Shown here one piece after another: positions 38,201-46,412 of a DNA stretch of 64,000 nt. The notes under the pieces were generated by a model, which saw only the letters and a list, made by a program, of their open reading frames with translations, ran no database searches and was not told the DNA's origin. The stretch comes from Opitutia bacterium (GTDB lineage: Bacteria; Verrucomicrobiota; Verrucomicrobiia; Opitutales; Opitutaceae): NCBI GenBank assembly GCA_016217545.1, contig JACRHT010000003.1, forward strand, positions 124,001-188,000. Reading direction: 5' to 3'. Positions within the stretch are counted from its first letter, which is position 1, and each line of letters begins with the position of its first letter. Position numbers and translations under genes: made by a program.

Positions 38201-40928
38201 CCTGGGGCGCTCCGGCTTCCGCCGCATCTTTCGTCAATCGGGCGCTAATACGGCGATACAGTGTCTTCCGATCTTCGAAGACATCATGCACCACTCCGGT
38301 CAATTCTCCCAGTCCAGCATGGGTCAGTCGGTTGGCTACGACGTCGAGTGCCGCGCGTTTTTCCGAGACCACGGCGACGCGCTCACCCCGCGCGACCGCA
38401 TCAGCGACCAGATTGACGATCACCTGGCTTTTGCCAGTGCCCGGCGGACCATCGACTACGAGTGCCGGCACTTCGCGTGCCATGCGCACGACGGCCACTT
38501 GCGACGGATCAGACGGGATGACCGGCACCACGGGCAAGTGCAGTTCGCGCGCTGCGCGCTCGCTCACCCGTAATGAGTCCCTCAGCGCCGCCGGCAGCAA
38601 TTCCCGCGCGCAACCGAGCAGCTCGCCCAGATCAGCACCTGGCTTGGCGATATCAGCCAGCAATTGCTCGTAATCCTCCAGCAACTCCGAATTTGACTGC
38701 GGAAAAAGACCCACCACTGCACAAGCCTCCAACTCAAGGCGCCGTCCTTTCCACTCGTAAACCGCATCCGCCAGAGGATCGAGCTTGTGCAGGTCAGGCG
38801 TGACCTCGAAGACATCGATACCTGCTCCACGTAGGTGCTCCACCAACGCGGCCACCCCTTTGGTGCTGTCGCCCGCAAGCGCAGCCAGTTTTGCGGCCGT
38901 CTCCTCACCAAATGGCAGCCCAGCCTTGTGGTAAACGGCGCGCAGGACCGCCTGATTGGCAATCGGTGGTTCGTCCGCTAACGGCACGAGGGCAATTCCT
39001 CCCTCGCCGGCGCGCTCCAATTCAACCTGCTGTAGCAGCAACGGCGCGCGCACCACGTAACCGTCCACCGCGCCGCAAATGAACCCGGTCCCGAGAAAAA
39101 GATCGCGAGCCCCGGTTTCTTCCAGTCGAGCGAGGTGCTCACGGCGCAACTCGACCACCTGCCTCATCAAGGTCTCCGCTTCCCGAGACGCCCCCACTTG
39201 TTCGCCTTCCACCAACACCGCACGTTTGCCGCCACCCAGCATCGCCAACACCCGTTCAGCCTGCCCAACCGAAATCCGGTTGAGTTCGGCTAAATCAAAT
39301 GATCGGCCGGAGCGGATTTCGCGCAAGCGCACGGACGGACTGTGTCCATCTCCACTGATCAACTCGTCCCGCAGGCGTTGAATCGCCCTTTCCAGTGCGC
39401 CCGGCGTTGGGCGCACTGCTGCGTCGCTCGCGGAAACCACGGCTACAGGCAGGAGCGAAACGCTGTCTTCCAGACCGGCCGAGGCCAGATCGATGGAGGC
39501 CTTGAGACCATAGCGGGACACGGCGGCGGCAATGCGGTGCAGCAATTCAGGCTCGCGAGAACCTGCACCGAGCAATCGGAGCAAACGACGCACGGTCACC
39601 TGGCCACCACCTCTGCGCACAGTCGCCACGAGGAATGAGTCCAGTGCCTGCAATGCGTCCTGCGCGCTAACCGGCAGCGGTTTCGACGCCACGTTTTCGC
39701 GACGCTCCACCGTCAGACGGCGCAACGCACCACGCATCAGCGACTCAAACAATTCCTCGCACCCCAGTATCCTGCCGATCTCGGTGATGCGCTGGAACTC
39801 GGCCGCCTCAGCCACGCCATCTGCGACTAGCACGTTCATCAGAAGGTTGAACAACGGACGCTGAAATCCCGGCCCGAATGCCGCCGCGACCGGCGCGAGT
39901 TCCTGCAAGCGCTGCGCCGCGAACGCAGGTTCGAGAAAGCGTCGCCACTCCGGCACCAACGCCGCGAAAGTCTTCTCGATCGCCTCCGCCTCTTCGTCCC
40001 CCAGCACACCGTCAGCCGAACCGACCAAAGCCGCAGCGGCCAAGGCCGCCTCGTGCAGTTCAGGAGGAGGCACATCCAGATAATGGTAGGATCCGTCGAT
40101 TCCAGGCCGGCGGAGAACCCGCTCGATCAAAGCCTCCACCTCCGCGATTGGACGCGTGCCCGGACCGGCCCCGGTCATTTCGCGAAACAGGTCGCTTTCG
40201 CTGAAAAGCCACGCGGCCCATGCACGCACGCCATGCTCCGGGTGCGTCACGCCCATCGCCGTGTCGGCCTCATCGAGGCATGCCTCGACAAGTTCACGAC
40301 ACTGGTCGAGATAGCCTTCCGTATCGCGACCGAGTGCCTCGGCCGGCAATCCCGTCGTGGCCACCATCTCCAACCTCAAGAGCGCATGCAAATCGCGCGT
40401 GGCTAGCAAGGCGAAGCGATCGGCGGTCAACTCGCGCGCCATGCACAGACAAGAAGCTGCCATAGACAATTCGGGAGCGACCGAATCCGACAGTGCGAGT
40501 GTTGTAGCTTGAGCCCCTACCTCCGCACGCAACGAGTCCGGGCCGTGGGCCATGTAGTGCCCGAATTCGTGTCCAATCACCGCGCGCAACGCCCCCTCAT
40601 CCAACAACGATAGCAGTCGTCCCTGAATTTCCATCAGGATGGGGTCGCGCAATAGATGCATGGCTGCGTTCTCACGGCCCGCTGACTGGTAAATCTCGAC
40701 GGGAGCGCATAGCCCGAACTCTGCACGGACAGCTTCCGCTGTCCGCACCGCTACAGGTGCCATCGCATCCGTCAGTCGCACTGCCCGGCCGAGCAATTGA
40801 CGACGTATCTGATCAGGAGCGAGTGCAACTCTCTCTTCCGGAGCCAACACCGCAAGGTCAACAGCGAGACGATCAAGCAGCGCAGCTTCAAGCGGCAGCC
40901 GCACACGGGAGAAATCGTGTGGATTCAT
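35268..40928 (-). CDS. M48 peptidase-TerB-DUF4011-like-SF1 helicase-nuclease fusion protein
   Basis: A 1886-residue protein with five regions. (1) About 45-250: M48-type metallopeptidase, with zinc motif HEFGH (120-124), third ligand Glu in RELTADRFALL (about 166) and the late THPEHGVRAWAAW. (2) About 296-415: TerB-like helices with the twin acidic motifs GSADGVLGDEEAEAI and LVADGVAEAAEF. (3) About 540-710: DUF4011-like, including YVVRAPLLLQQVELER and ADEPPIANQAVL. (4) About 800-1790: superfamily 1 helicase, Walker A DGPPGTGKS (827-834), DEAS Walker B (about 1458), GDDRQMPPTSF, DWHYRCREEELIAFSNHAM, VQGDERDIIIFSVGH, LNVAVSRAR. (5) About 1805-1886: Vsr/MTES_1575-like nuclease (RVDVAVEG, RGWRIVHVDSVEW), but with AILCDDG where relatives I recall have AIECDG. 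No signal peptide or membrane segment. Third-position GC looks less extreme than in gcvP, hinting at transfer. The helicase-nuclease half recalls the Hhe anti-phage architecture. Start at 40928 fits the first family-like residues. Confidence 0.88.
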   Translation of the reverse strand: MNPHDFSRVRLPLEAALLDRLAVDLAVLAPEERVALAPDQIRRQLLGRAVRLTDAMAPVAVRTAEAVRAEFGLCAPVEIYQSAGRENAAMHLLRDPILMEIQGRLLSLLDEGALRAVIGHEFGHYMAHGPDSLRAEVGAQATTLALSDSVAPELSMAASCLCMARELTADRFALLATRDLHALLRLEMVATTGLPAEALGRDTEGYLDQCRELVEACLDEADTAMGVTHPEHGVRAWAAWLFSESDLFREMTGAGPGTRPIAEVEALIERVLRRPGIDGSYHYLDVPPPELHEAALAAAALVGSADGVLGDEEAEAIEKTFAALVPEWRRFLEPAFAAQRLQELAPVAAAFGPGFQRPLFNLLMNVLVADGVAEAAEFQRITEIGRILGCEELFESLMRGALRRLTVERRENVASKPLPVSAQDALQALDSFLVATVRRGGGQVTVRRLLRLLGAGSREPELLHRIAAAVSRYGLKASIDLASAGLEDSVSLLPVAVVSASDAAVRPTPGALERAIQRLRDELISGDGHSPSVRLREIRSGRSFDLAELNRISVGQAERVLAMLGGGKRAVLVEGEQVGASREAETLMRQVVELRREHLARLEETGARDLFLGTGFICGAVDGYVVRAPLLLQQVELERAGEGGIALVPLADEPPIANQAVLRAVYHKAGLPFGEETAAKLAALAGDSTKGVAALVEHLRGAGIDVFEVTPDLHKLDPLADAVYEWKGRRLELEACAVVGLFPQSNSELLEDYEQLLADIAKPGADLGELLGCARELLPAALRDSLRVSERAARELHLPVVPVIPSDPSQVAVVRMAREVPALVVDGPPGTGKSQVIVNLVADAVARGERVAVVSEKRAALDVVANRLTHAGLGELTGVVHDVFEDRKTLYRRISARLTKDAAEAGAPQASVASGDRESIARDLRQRIAHLRQANHGEPTLGALAAYAAGFQVMVPTAMPRLGHLTAKSALQLARVADSVRPWSALLLPGSPWRPTEGRPVRRSLAGTTREERAEMRTLLSRVVQTKERVERAATEQPASPSACLQSAPIMRTALASLGRLTKIEPLVAQLLGASSDDSARSLAGLRLEWQAEAGVWQSEPLPVRMQVDPDLEPALVVLLAKGDSFLRIFSPAWWNARGAVRNRLPLVWPDAVGRPLDVPLARDLHRRMRLARLWKRLDDAAARDGLRDCLSGDAREIARILDRAADVAEPVLALRNVRPVLESLNAWAHSDFERWCSLLSARLAAAEAQQAHEVAAREASGVFHGIDAATGMEQLQQLLAKFSEEADRAADMDRVLTTAEAIDSQGSLVLALCSEAGPEVRWGDIVTKAWATARVAAHEGLPPRLRGAECDDSGTRQLADVLDADAIGRRQLAVARANETPLIRLPPPEKHARRTLEQAAKEKLQREAAKQRALMPLRTFVRTYADAGLFDALPVWLLSPETLTVLFPRRPIFDLVIFDEASQCTVASGFPALMRARRVVIAGDDRQMPPTSFFKAAPDEEEAETQASQGEAADFLDAESLLTLARQRAPKRSLDWHYRCREEELIAFSNHAMYGGALLTCPSQATPLVEPALRWVAVADAVYAEGRNEKEAERVVDLLHDALRRKPAPTVGVVTFNLSQRRTVLDAIDRRRANDPEFARVFSEAETRELLDDRPFVKNIENVQGDERDIIIFSVGHAPVERRHRTRGVERYVPARFGPVGQRGGERRLNVAVSRARAEALVVASFEPSMLSVARAKNDGPRLFKAYLEYVYHLSANSRTLAHRVLDLVRSASEAARVQAVEPLPNFVPLSGQIAEALLSNSRRAIVKLGSSGFRVDVAVEGKNGRAYQLAILCDDGSYEDGAFRRTQRAALLRRRGWRIVHVDSVEWMENRHAVLQRIDRALME

Positions 40929-41240
40929 AGCGGAGGAGTTTTGCGGCCCGTGAAGCTCGCAGCGAAGCGCCGCCATGCGCGCGTGGCAAGCGTGGGCTAC
41001 ACGCTCGGCCCAGCATCATTCGTCGCCTTCGTGTAACGTCCTTCATCAGCTTCGCCGTGCCCTCGTCGTGGTTTGGTGAAGCCGATCGGGATCGTTGCGC
41101 TCTTTGTGCTTCTTGTGGCCCACTCCGACTGCGAAATTCAGATTGAAATTGCGTGCGACGCCTCCCGCAGCAATTCGCGCTCCAATCCAGGCGTCGCGTT
41201 ACTCCGCTCCACGCCAGCTGGAAGCTGGCGCTACTTTGCC
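40929..41240. other. Intergenic region upstream of the fusion gene
   Basis: About 310 bp between the fusion gene start and the GreA/B-type gene stop, both on the minus strand. It should hold the fusion gene promoter, but no clear elements are visible. The only structure I see is the palindrome at 41212-41230. Confidence 0.5.
41212..41230. repeat. Small palindromic repeat CGCCAGCT-GGA-AGCTGGCG
   Basis: Perfect 8-bp arms around a 3-nt centre, just after the stop of the GreA/B-type gene on the minus strand. It may act as an intergenic REP-type unit or part of a terminator (no T-run on the minus strand). Confidence 0.6.
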
Positions 41241-41861
41241 CTACTCCTCCCCCTCCATTTCCGGCGCTTTGATCGGCGCGAGCAACCGATCGAGCTCGGC
41301 CTGCGTCGGATTGCGAATCGAAAGCACGGTGAGCATCGACGGACCAGCCGGGAGCTGCACTTGCGTCGGCGTGCCGGGCTTCAGTCCGAGCAACACCGCG
41401 GCAAGCGGCGAGCTGTGCGGGAGGCACTCGATGTTAGTCTCCTCGTCCGTCTTCGTCTCGCCGTAGGTGGCGACGAGGAACTTGAAGCTGTCCTTCCGCT
41501 TCGCGCCGACGTCCTGCTTCTCGATCTTGATCACGTGGCCGAGTTGCACGAAGTCCGTCGGCTTGGTCAGCCACGCCGCCGGATCGACTTCGATGAACGT
41601 GTTGCGGCGATAAAACCGGTCGAGGTCGTCCATCTTGCGATCGACGGCGCGGATCGCGTCCTTCGCGGCCTTGAAACCGAAATTTTCGCGCAGGTCGCCC
41701 TGGCTGTGCGCCTCGACCTTGTCCTCGACGAGCGCAGCGCGTTTCACCTTCAGCGCCTCGAACTCCTCCGTCAGCACGCGGAGGAAACCGCTGCGCACGT
41801 AGATCGTCATCGGCGGCGGCGGGGCGAGGCGGAAGATGTTTTTGCGGCGCGGCGGGGCCAT
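41241..41861 (-). CDS. GreA/GreB family transcription elongation factor
   Basis: Predicted RNA polymerase secondary-channel factor that stimulates transcript cleavage. 206 residues from 41861, or 189 from the internal ATG at 41810 (MTIYVRSGFLRVLTEEFEAL); no ribosome-binding site decides between them. The coiled-coil signature is AHSQGDLRENFGFKAAKDAI, with the tip acidic residues D and E of GDLxEN present, matching GreA GDLSEN. The C-terminal FKBP-like domain includes FVQLGHVIKIEKQD and SSPLAAVLLGLKPG. The N-terminal helix is followed by unusual spacing (RRNTFIEVDPAAWLTKPTDF), so it is a divergent member rather than the housekeeping GreA. Confidence 0.8.
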   Translation of the reverse strand: MAPPRRKNIFRLAPPPPMTIYVRSGFLRVLTEEFEALKVKRAALVEDKVEAHSQGDLRENFGFKAAKDAIRAVDRKMDDLDRFYRRNTFIEVDPAAWLTKPTDFVQLGHVIKIEKQDVGAKRKDSFKFLVATYGETKTDEETNIECLPHSSPLAAVLLGLKPGTPTQVQLPAGPSMLTVLSIRNPTQAELDRLLAPIKAPEMEGEE

Positions 41862-41956
41862 CAGCCGCCGAGTGAGCGAGCCGCGGAACGAAAGGCAAGT
41901 CGCCGACGGCGGGATTTTTCTTTGCCGGCCGCGGGCCGCGCCGGTTGCATCGCGGC

Positions 41957-43918
41957 ATGTCCGCCCCTGCGTCCCTGCGGTTCATCGTCGCCTCAATGGT
42001 CGCCGCGCTTGCTTGCGCGTCGGCCCGGGCCGCCACCATCAACGCCATTCAGGGCAAAGGCACGACCAGCCCGCTCGTCGGCACGACGCAGACGGTCGAC
42101 GGCATCGTCACCCTCAGCGCGCAAGGCACCGGCGGACTCGGCGGTTTTTATCTGCAATCCACTCAGAACGACACCGACGCCGATCCTGAAACCTCCGAGG
42201 GAATCTTTGTCGCCAACACCTCCTTTCCGGTCGTCGTCGGCGAAGTCGTGCGCGTCACCGGCACCGTCGCCGAAGCCGGCACGGCGCCGAGCACGCAGAC
42301 ACAGCTGAACAACCTCACCGGTCTGACCCACGTCGCCGTCGCCTCGTTGCCCACGCCGGTCACGGTGACCCTGCCGTTCGCGAGCACGACGTTCGCCGAG
42401 CGCTACGAGGGCATGCTGGTCACCTTCGGGCAAAAACTCACCGTCACCGACAACTACGACCTCGGCCGCTACGGCGAACTCACGCTCTCGCTCGGCCGCG
42501 TCTCCACGCCCACCAACATCGCCGCGCCCGGCGCGGCCGCCGTCGCGCAGGACAATGCCAACTTCCTCGCTTCGATCCTCCTCAACGACGCCAGCAACAC
42601 CTCCTACCGCGCCGCCACGCCCTACCTCGCCGACAGCGCGGGCCGCGGCGACACGCGCCGCGCGGGCAGCACGGTCACCGGCCTCAGCGGCATCCTCGAC
42701 GAGCGCTTCGGCCTCTACCTCGTCGAGCCGACGAGCGCGCCGACCTTCGTCGACGAAAACCCCCGCGCCGATCCGCCCGCCGTCGGCGGCACGCTGCGCG
42801 TCGTGCTCTCGAACGTGCTGAATTTCTTCAACGGCCCGACCTTCCCGACCTCGCGCGGCGCCGACACCAGCGCCGAATTCGACCGCCAGCGCGCCAAGAT
42901 CGTCGCCGGCCTCACGCGCCTCGCGCCCGACATCCTCGGCCTGACCGAAATCGAGAACGACGGCTTCGCCTCCGGCAGCGCGCTCGCCGACCTCGTCGCC
43001 GCGCTCAACGCCGCCGCGCCCTCCGGCACGACCTACGCCGCCGTCGACGCGAGCGGCGTGGACAACGGCACCGACCTCATCCACTGCGCGTTCATCTACC
43101 GCACGCAAACCGTCGAGCTCGTCGGCGCCCCCGCCGCCCTCACGAACCAATATTTCACGAGCCTCGCCCGTCCGCCGCTGGCGCAAACTTTCCGCGAGCG
43201 CAGCACCAGCGAGGTGTTCACGGTTTGCCTGAACCACTTCCGCTCGAAGTCCACCGCCGCCACCAGCGCCGCCTCCACCGACGGCCGCACGCCGAATCCG
43301 AATCTCGACCAAGGTGACGGCCAGGGCGTGAACGGCTACCTGCGCAAGCGCGAAGCCGAGACCCTCGCCGCGTGGCTCGCCACCGATCCCACACGCAGCG
43401 GCGATCCCGATGTGCTGATCATCGGCGACCTCAACGCCTACGCGAAGGAGGACGCGATCACTGCGCTCACCGGCGCCGGCTACACGAATCTCACCGAACG
43501 CTTCGAAGGCGCCGGCGGCTACTCCTACGCGTTCGGCGGCGCGTTCGGCCACCTCGACCACGCGCTCGCCAACGCCTCGCTGTTGCCCCGCGTCGCGGGC
43601 GCCGCGACGTGGCACGTCAACGCCGACGAACCCGACTGGCTCGACTACAACGTCGAGAGCAAGACCACCGCGCAACAGGCGCTCAACGTCGGCACGCCGT
43701 ATCGCTATGCCGACCACGACCCCGTGATCGTCGGCCTCACGCTCCGCGTCTCGACGCCCACGACGCCCACGACGCCGACCACGCCCACGACGCCAAGCAC
43801 GCCTTCGTCCTCGGGCGGTGGCGGCGGCGGTGGCGGCGCCGCGAGTTGGCCCTTCGCCATCGTCTTCGCGCTCCTGCTCGTCGCGCGCCGGGCTACGGCG
43901 GTTTCAAAGATTCGGTAG
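41957..43918 (+). CDS. ExeM/NucH-type extracellular endonuclease/exonuclease/phosphatase-family nuclease
   Basis: 653-residue exported nuclease. Signal peptide to about residue 27 (IVASMVAALACASARAA). An OB-fold-like domain (about 30-135; TVDGIVTLSAQGTGGLGGFY) precedes the EEP catalytic domain (about 280-600) with all expected motifs: VVLSNVLNFFN, the Glu in LGLTEIENDGF, IIGDLNAYAKED, GHLDHAL and ADHDPVIVG. After a TPTTPTTPTTP linker the protein ends in a Gly8 run, AASW, a hydrophobic stretch and Arg residues, resembling a C-terminal sorting tag shared with the YHYH protein at 57995. ATG at 41957 opens the signal peptide. It complements the NUC1-type nuclease at 27396. Confidence 0.9.
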   Translation: MSAPASLRFIVASMVAALACASARAATINAIQGKGTTSPLVGTTQTVDGIVTLSAQGTGGLGGFYLQSTQNDTDADPETSEGIFVANTSFPVVVGEVVRVTGTVAEAGTAPSTQTQLNNLTGLTHVAVASLPTPVTVTLPFASTTFAERYEGMLVTFGQKLTVTDNYDLGRYGELTLSLGRVSTPTNIAAPGAAAVAQDNANFLASILLNDASNTSYRAATPYLADSAGRGDTRRAGSTVTGLSGILDERFGLYLVEPTSAPTFVDENPRADPPAVGGTLRVVLSNVLNFFNGPTFPTSRGADTSAEFDRQRAKIVAGLTRLAPDILGLTEIENDGFASGSALADLVAALNAAAPSGTTYAAVDASGVDNGTDLIHCAFIYRTQTVELVGAPAALTNQYFTSLARPPLAQTFRERSTSEVFTVCLNHFRSKSTAATSAASTDGRTPNPNLDQGDGQGVNGYLRKREAETLAAWLATDPTRSGDPDVLIIGDLNAYAKEDAITALTGAGYTNLTERFEGAGGYSYAFGGAFGHLDHALANASLLPRVAGAATWHVNADEPDWLDYNVESKTTAQQALNVGTPYRYADHDPVIVGLTLRVSTPTTPTTPTTPTTPSTPSSSGGGGGGGGAASWPFAIVFALLLVARRATAVSKIR

Positions 43919-43927
43919 CCGCCCGCC

Positions 43928-44132
43928 TGTCATCGCGAGGAGCGAAGCGACGAAGCAACCGAGCTGGTTTTCAGTCACCGAGTTTCGCGTAAGTCGGTAA
44001 CGCCGGTGGAGCGCGTTGCCCCCAACGCGCTCAGAGCGGATTGAGGTCAATCCGCTCCACCCCAAGGCATGACTCACTTTCGCGAACCTCAACAGATCGC
44101 CACGGCACGGCATCGCGCGCCTCGCGATGACA
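43928..44132. repeat. 205-bp element with 12-bp perfect terminal inverted repeats, enclosing a second repeat
   Basis: Begins TGTCATCGCGAGGAGCGAAG and ends CGCGCCTCGCGATGACA; the outer TGTCATCGCGAG and CTCGCGATGACA are perfect inverted copies. The ends resemble a palindromic repeat I recall from many unrelated bacterial genomes. Inside it sits the paired hairpin unit at 44005-44060. No coding capacity. Confidence 0.75.
44005..44060. repeat. Paired palindromic repeat (BIME-like, GGTGGAGCG subfamily)
   Basis: Two head-to-head hairpins: GAGCGCGTTG-CCCC-CAACGCGCTC (44009-44032) and GAGCGGATTG-AGGT-CAATCCGCTC (44034-44057), flanked by GGTGG and CCACC as an outer inverted repeat. Confidence 0.85.
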
Positions 44133-44505
44133 CCCCAAAGAAACGGCCACGCGATTTCTGAAACCGTCCCCGCGCTCGCGCCGCGCGCGACGCCGCCGGT
44201 CCATCGCAACGGGAAACGCCAGCCGCGCGGCAGGTTCGCGGGTATTCGCCTTGCCTTCAGTGCTGCGCGCTCAAACTTCGGCGCGGGCCACGCATCCTCT
44301 CTTCGCCGTCACGCTTCGAATTTCGTGACCGGTTGACTTGGCCCCTGTCCGCCCGCTCCCCGGCACAGAGCCGTTTCACCGGATGCGCGGCGCTTACCCC
44401 GCTTCCGATTCCGCGCGCGCTCGGTTGTGCTCCAAGCCCTTCACGTTTCCCGCGTGCAAGGGTCGGCCGTGCCCGCGCGCGTCGATTCCGGCCCCTTTCT
44501 CCCGC

Positions 44506-46059
44506 ATGAAAACCAACCTGCCCCCGTTCGGGCCCGGCTACGATCCGGCCGAAGCCCTCGAAATCCTCCGTCTCGCCGCCGCCGTGTCGGCGTTCGTTCC
44601 GCGCTACAACACCGATCACAAGTTCTCCGAACTCGATCCGACCGCGCCAGCGACATCGTCGCCGATCGTCGCGACCCTGCCCTATTCCAGTCCGGGGCCG
44701 ATCATGCCCTCGCTGTTTCCCGATCGCTGGCCGACCGGCTGGGTCGCGGGCCTGTGGACGGGCGACAATCCCACGTGGGAACGCTCGATCGTCGTCTCCT
44801 ACGGCGACGGCAACCTCTCCTTCGCCAACCAGGCTTTCCTCACCTACAATCCGGCAGCCGACGCCTACTGCCTCGCGTTTCGCGGCACGATCACGCCCGG
44901 CAACGTCCTTGAAGATCTCGGCTGCCTGCTCGTGCCCGCCGGGCCGCTGACCGTCGGGGACTTCACGCCGCCCGTGCTCACGGGCGAGGAAAACGCGCCG
45001 CCGCCGAAGCATCCCGCGGTCGTCGCGCACTTCATCGAGAAAGTCAAAGTGAGCAACCGCTGGTATTGCCCGAGCAACATCCCGGGCGTGTCCGAGCGCG
45101 CATGCGTGCACGGCGGCTTCCGCGTCGCGCTTGAGTCGCTCGACTTCGCCGCGGTCAGCCCCGTCGCGCCGACGAATCTGCTGGAGCGCGTCGAGAACGT
45201 CCTCGAGCGCAAGGAGCACACGCTCACCGGCCTGCTCGAGGAGATCGGCCGCCGCGCCGCGGGCCGCCCGATCAAGCTCTACGTCACCGGCCACAGCCTC
45301 GGCGCCGGCATGGCGTCGCTCTGCGCCGCGTGGCTGCAAACACAGCCGATCAAGAACGCGGAGTTCCGCGTGAAGCTCTACGCCTTCGCGCAACCGAAAC
45401 CCGGCAACGACTACTTCGCCAGCGCGCAAGGCATCGCGTTCGGCCCCGGCTGGATTTACGCCGTGGTCAACAGCCTCGACACGATCCCGCAGGTCGGCCT
45501 GACGCTGCAGAATTTGAAGGCCTTGAACTACCAGGGCTGCATCGAATTCCTCGCCAGCAAACTCGGGCCCATCGCGTGGATCGCGAAAAATCTCATCCCG
45601 CCGTTCAACTTCGTCCACATGGGCTCCGAGATCTATCTCGAAGGCGGACCGATCACCGCCGGCGCCACGCCCGCCACCGACGGTTTCTACAATCTGCCGC
45701 AGGTGCCATCGCCTGACCCGGCGCCGAGTGCCGCTACCGCTGCCACCGAAGCTGAGAAACAAAAATCCGGCCTGCACCTGCCCACGCTCGGCAAGAAACC
45801 CACGCCGCCCGCGCCCAATCCCGGCCCGAAGCCGCCGGAGCCGGTCTTTAAGTTCCCCGCCTATCTGTTCCTCCCGGCGACGCCCGGCATGCCCAACGAC
45901 TACGTGCCGCCCGCCGACACGTGGACGATCACGCCCTACGCCGATGAGGACGCGGCGACGCTCGGGATGTTCGCGCCGCTCTGGCAGCACATGCCGTGGA
46001 TCTACCAACAGGCCCTCGTGCAACAGATCGCGCGACTCAAGGCCTCGAACGATTCCTGA
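44506..46059 (+). CDS. Class 3 lipase-family hydrolase
   Basis: Triacylglycerol-lipase-like protein of 517 residues. The nucleophile elbow LYVTGHSLGAGMASL places Ser near 264. The acid is in VVNSLDTIPQV and the base His in FNFVHMGSEIYL, the usual Lipase_3 order. Early text AYCLAFRGTI matches the lid-side strand of the family. The C-terminal third (from about 400) is Pro-rich (LGKKPTPPAPNPGPKPPEP) with no known domain. No signal peptide is visible from the ATG at 44506, which was chosen as the first plausible start; it is probably intracellular or exported by a non-Sec route. Followed by paired palindromic repeats and a terminator. Confidence 0.85.
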   Translation: MKTNLPPFGPGYDPAEALEILRLAAAVSAFVPRYNTDHKFSELDPTAPATSSPIVATLPYSSPGPIMPSLFPDRWPTGWVAGLWTGDNPTWERSIVVSYGDGNLSFANQAFLTYNPAADAYCLAFRGTITPGNVLEDLGCLLVPAGPLTVGDFTPPVLTGEENAPPPKHPAVVAHFIEKVKVSNRWYCPSNIPGVSERACVHGGFRVALESLDFAAVSPVAPTNLLERVENVLERKEHTLTGLLEEIGRRAAGRPIKLYVTGHSLGAGMASLCAAWLQTQPIKNAEFRVKLYAFAQPKPGNDYFASAQGIAFGPGWIYAVVNSLDTIPQVGLTLQNLKALNYQGCIEFLASKLGPIAWIAKNLIPPFNFVHMGSEIYLEGGPITAGATPATDGFYNLPQVPSPDPAPSAATAATEAEKQKSGLHLPTLGKKPTPPAPNPGPKPPEPVFKFPAYLFLPATPGMPNDYVPPADTWTITPYADEDAATLGMFAPLWQHMPWIYQQALVQQIARLKASNDS

Positions 46060-46102
46060 GTCGACGCGCAGAATGGATTGAGATGCACGCGAAGCAAACC
46101 AG

Positions 46103-46185
46103 GTGGAACGCGTTGACCTCAACGCGTTCGGCGTTTCTCACCGCTCGATGAGCGCCTGAGCGCATTGAGGTCAATGCGCTCCACC
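46103..46185. repeat. Paired palindromic repeat (BIME-like, GGTGGA subfamily)
   Basis: Hairpins GAACGCGTTG-ACCT-CAACGCGTTC (46106-46129) and GAGCGCATTG-AGGT-CAATGCGCTC (46158-46181), with outer GGTG and CACC in inverted orientation. Same architecture as 44005-44060, with different stem bases that still pair. Confidence 0.85.
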
Positions 46186-46236
46186 TCGACGCGTCAGCCT
46201 GCGGCTCGAAGGCTGCGCGCAGCGAGCGATTGGGTC

Positions 46237-46250
46237 GCCTGCAAGCAGGC
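46237..46250. repeat. Short palindrome GCCTGC-AA-GCAGGC
   Basis: Six-bp perfect arms followed by TCCTACAGG, reminiscent of REP-type units; single copy in this window. Confidence 0.45.
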
Positions 46251-46310
46251 TCCTACAGGAACGGAGAAAGCGCGGTGCGGCGCGCGCGGCCATTCACCGC
46301 GCGCGAAAAA

Positions 46311-46335
46311 GCCCCGCGGTTTCCCGCGGGGCTTT
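46311..46335. terminator. Bidirectional rho-independent terminator between lipase and cytochrome genes
   Basis: AAAAA, then GCCCCGCGG-TTTC-CCGCGGGGC (46311-46332), then TTT. It lies between convergent genes and has A-run and T-run on opposite sides, so it can serve both. The other parts of the 46060-46412 gap are the palindromic repeats listed separately. Confidence 0.85.
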
Positions 46336-46412
46336 GGCCCTGAATCGCGTTCGCGGTGTGCGCACCACGACCGCCGAACGCGACCCAAAGTAACCGGCGA
46401 AGCGTCAGCCTC

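Larger units (their letters stand above)
43919..44505. other. Intergenic region between ExeM-type nuclease and lipase, mostly repeats
   Basis: About 590 bp. The first 215 bp are the nested repeat element (43928-44132). From 44133 to 44505 I see no gene, hairpin terminator or clear promoter; an in-frame extension of the lipase frame runs through it from a TTG at 44338 but is not protein-like. Confidence 0.5.

Noticed and set aside
43750-43810. Tandem repeat resembling a short CRISPR or minisatellite
   Set aside because: It is the codon repeat for a Thr-Pro linker in the nuclease; there are no spacers.
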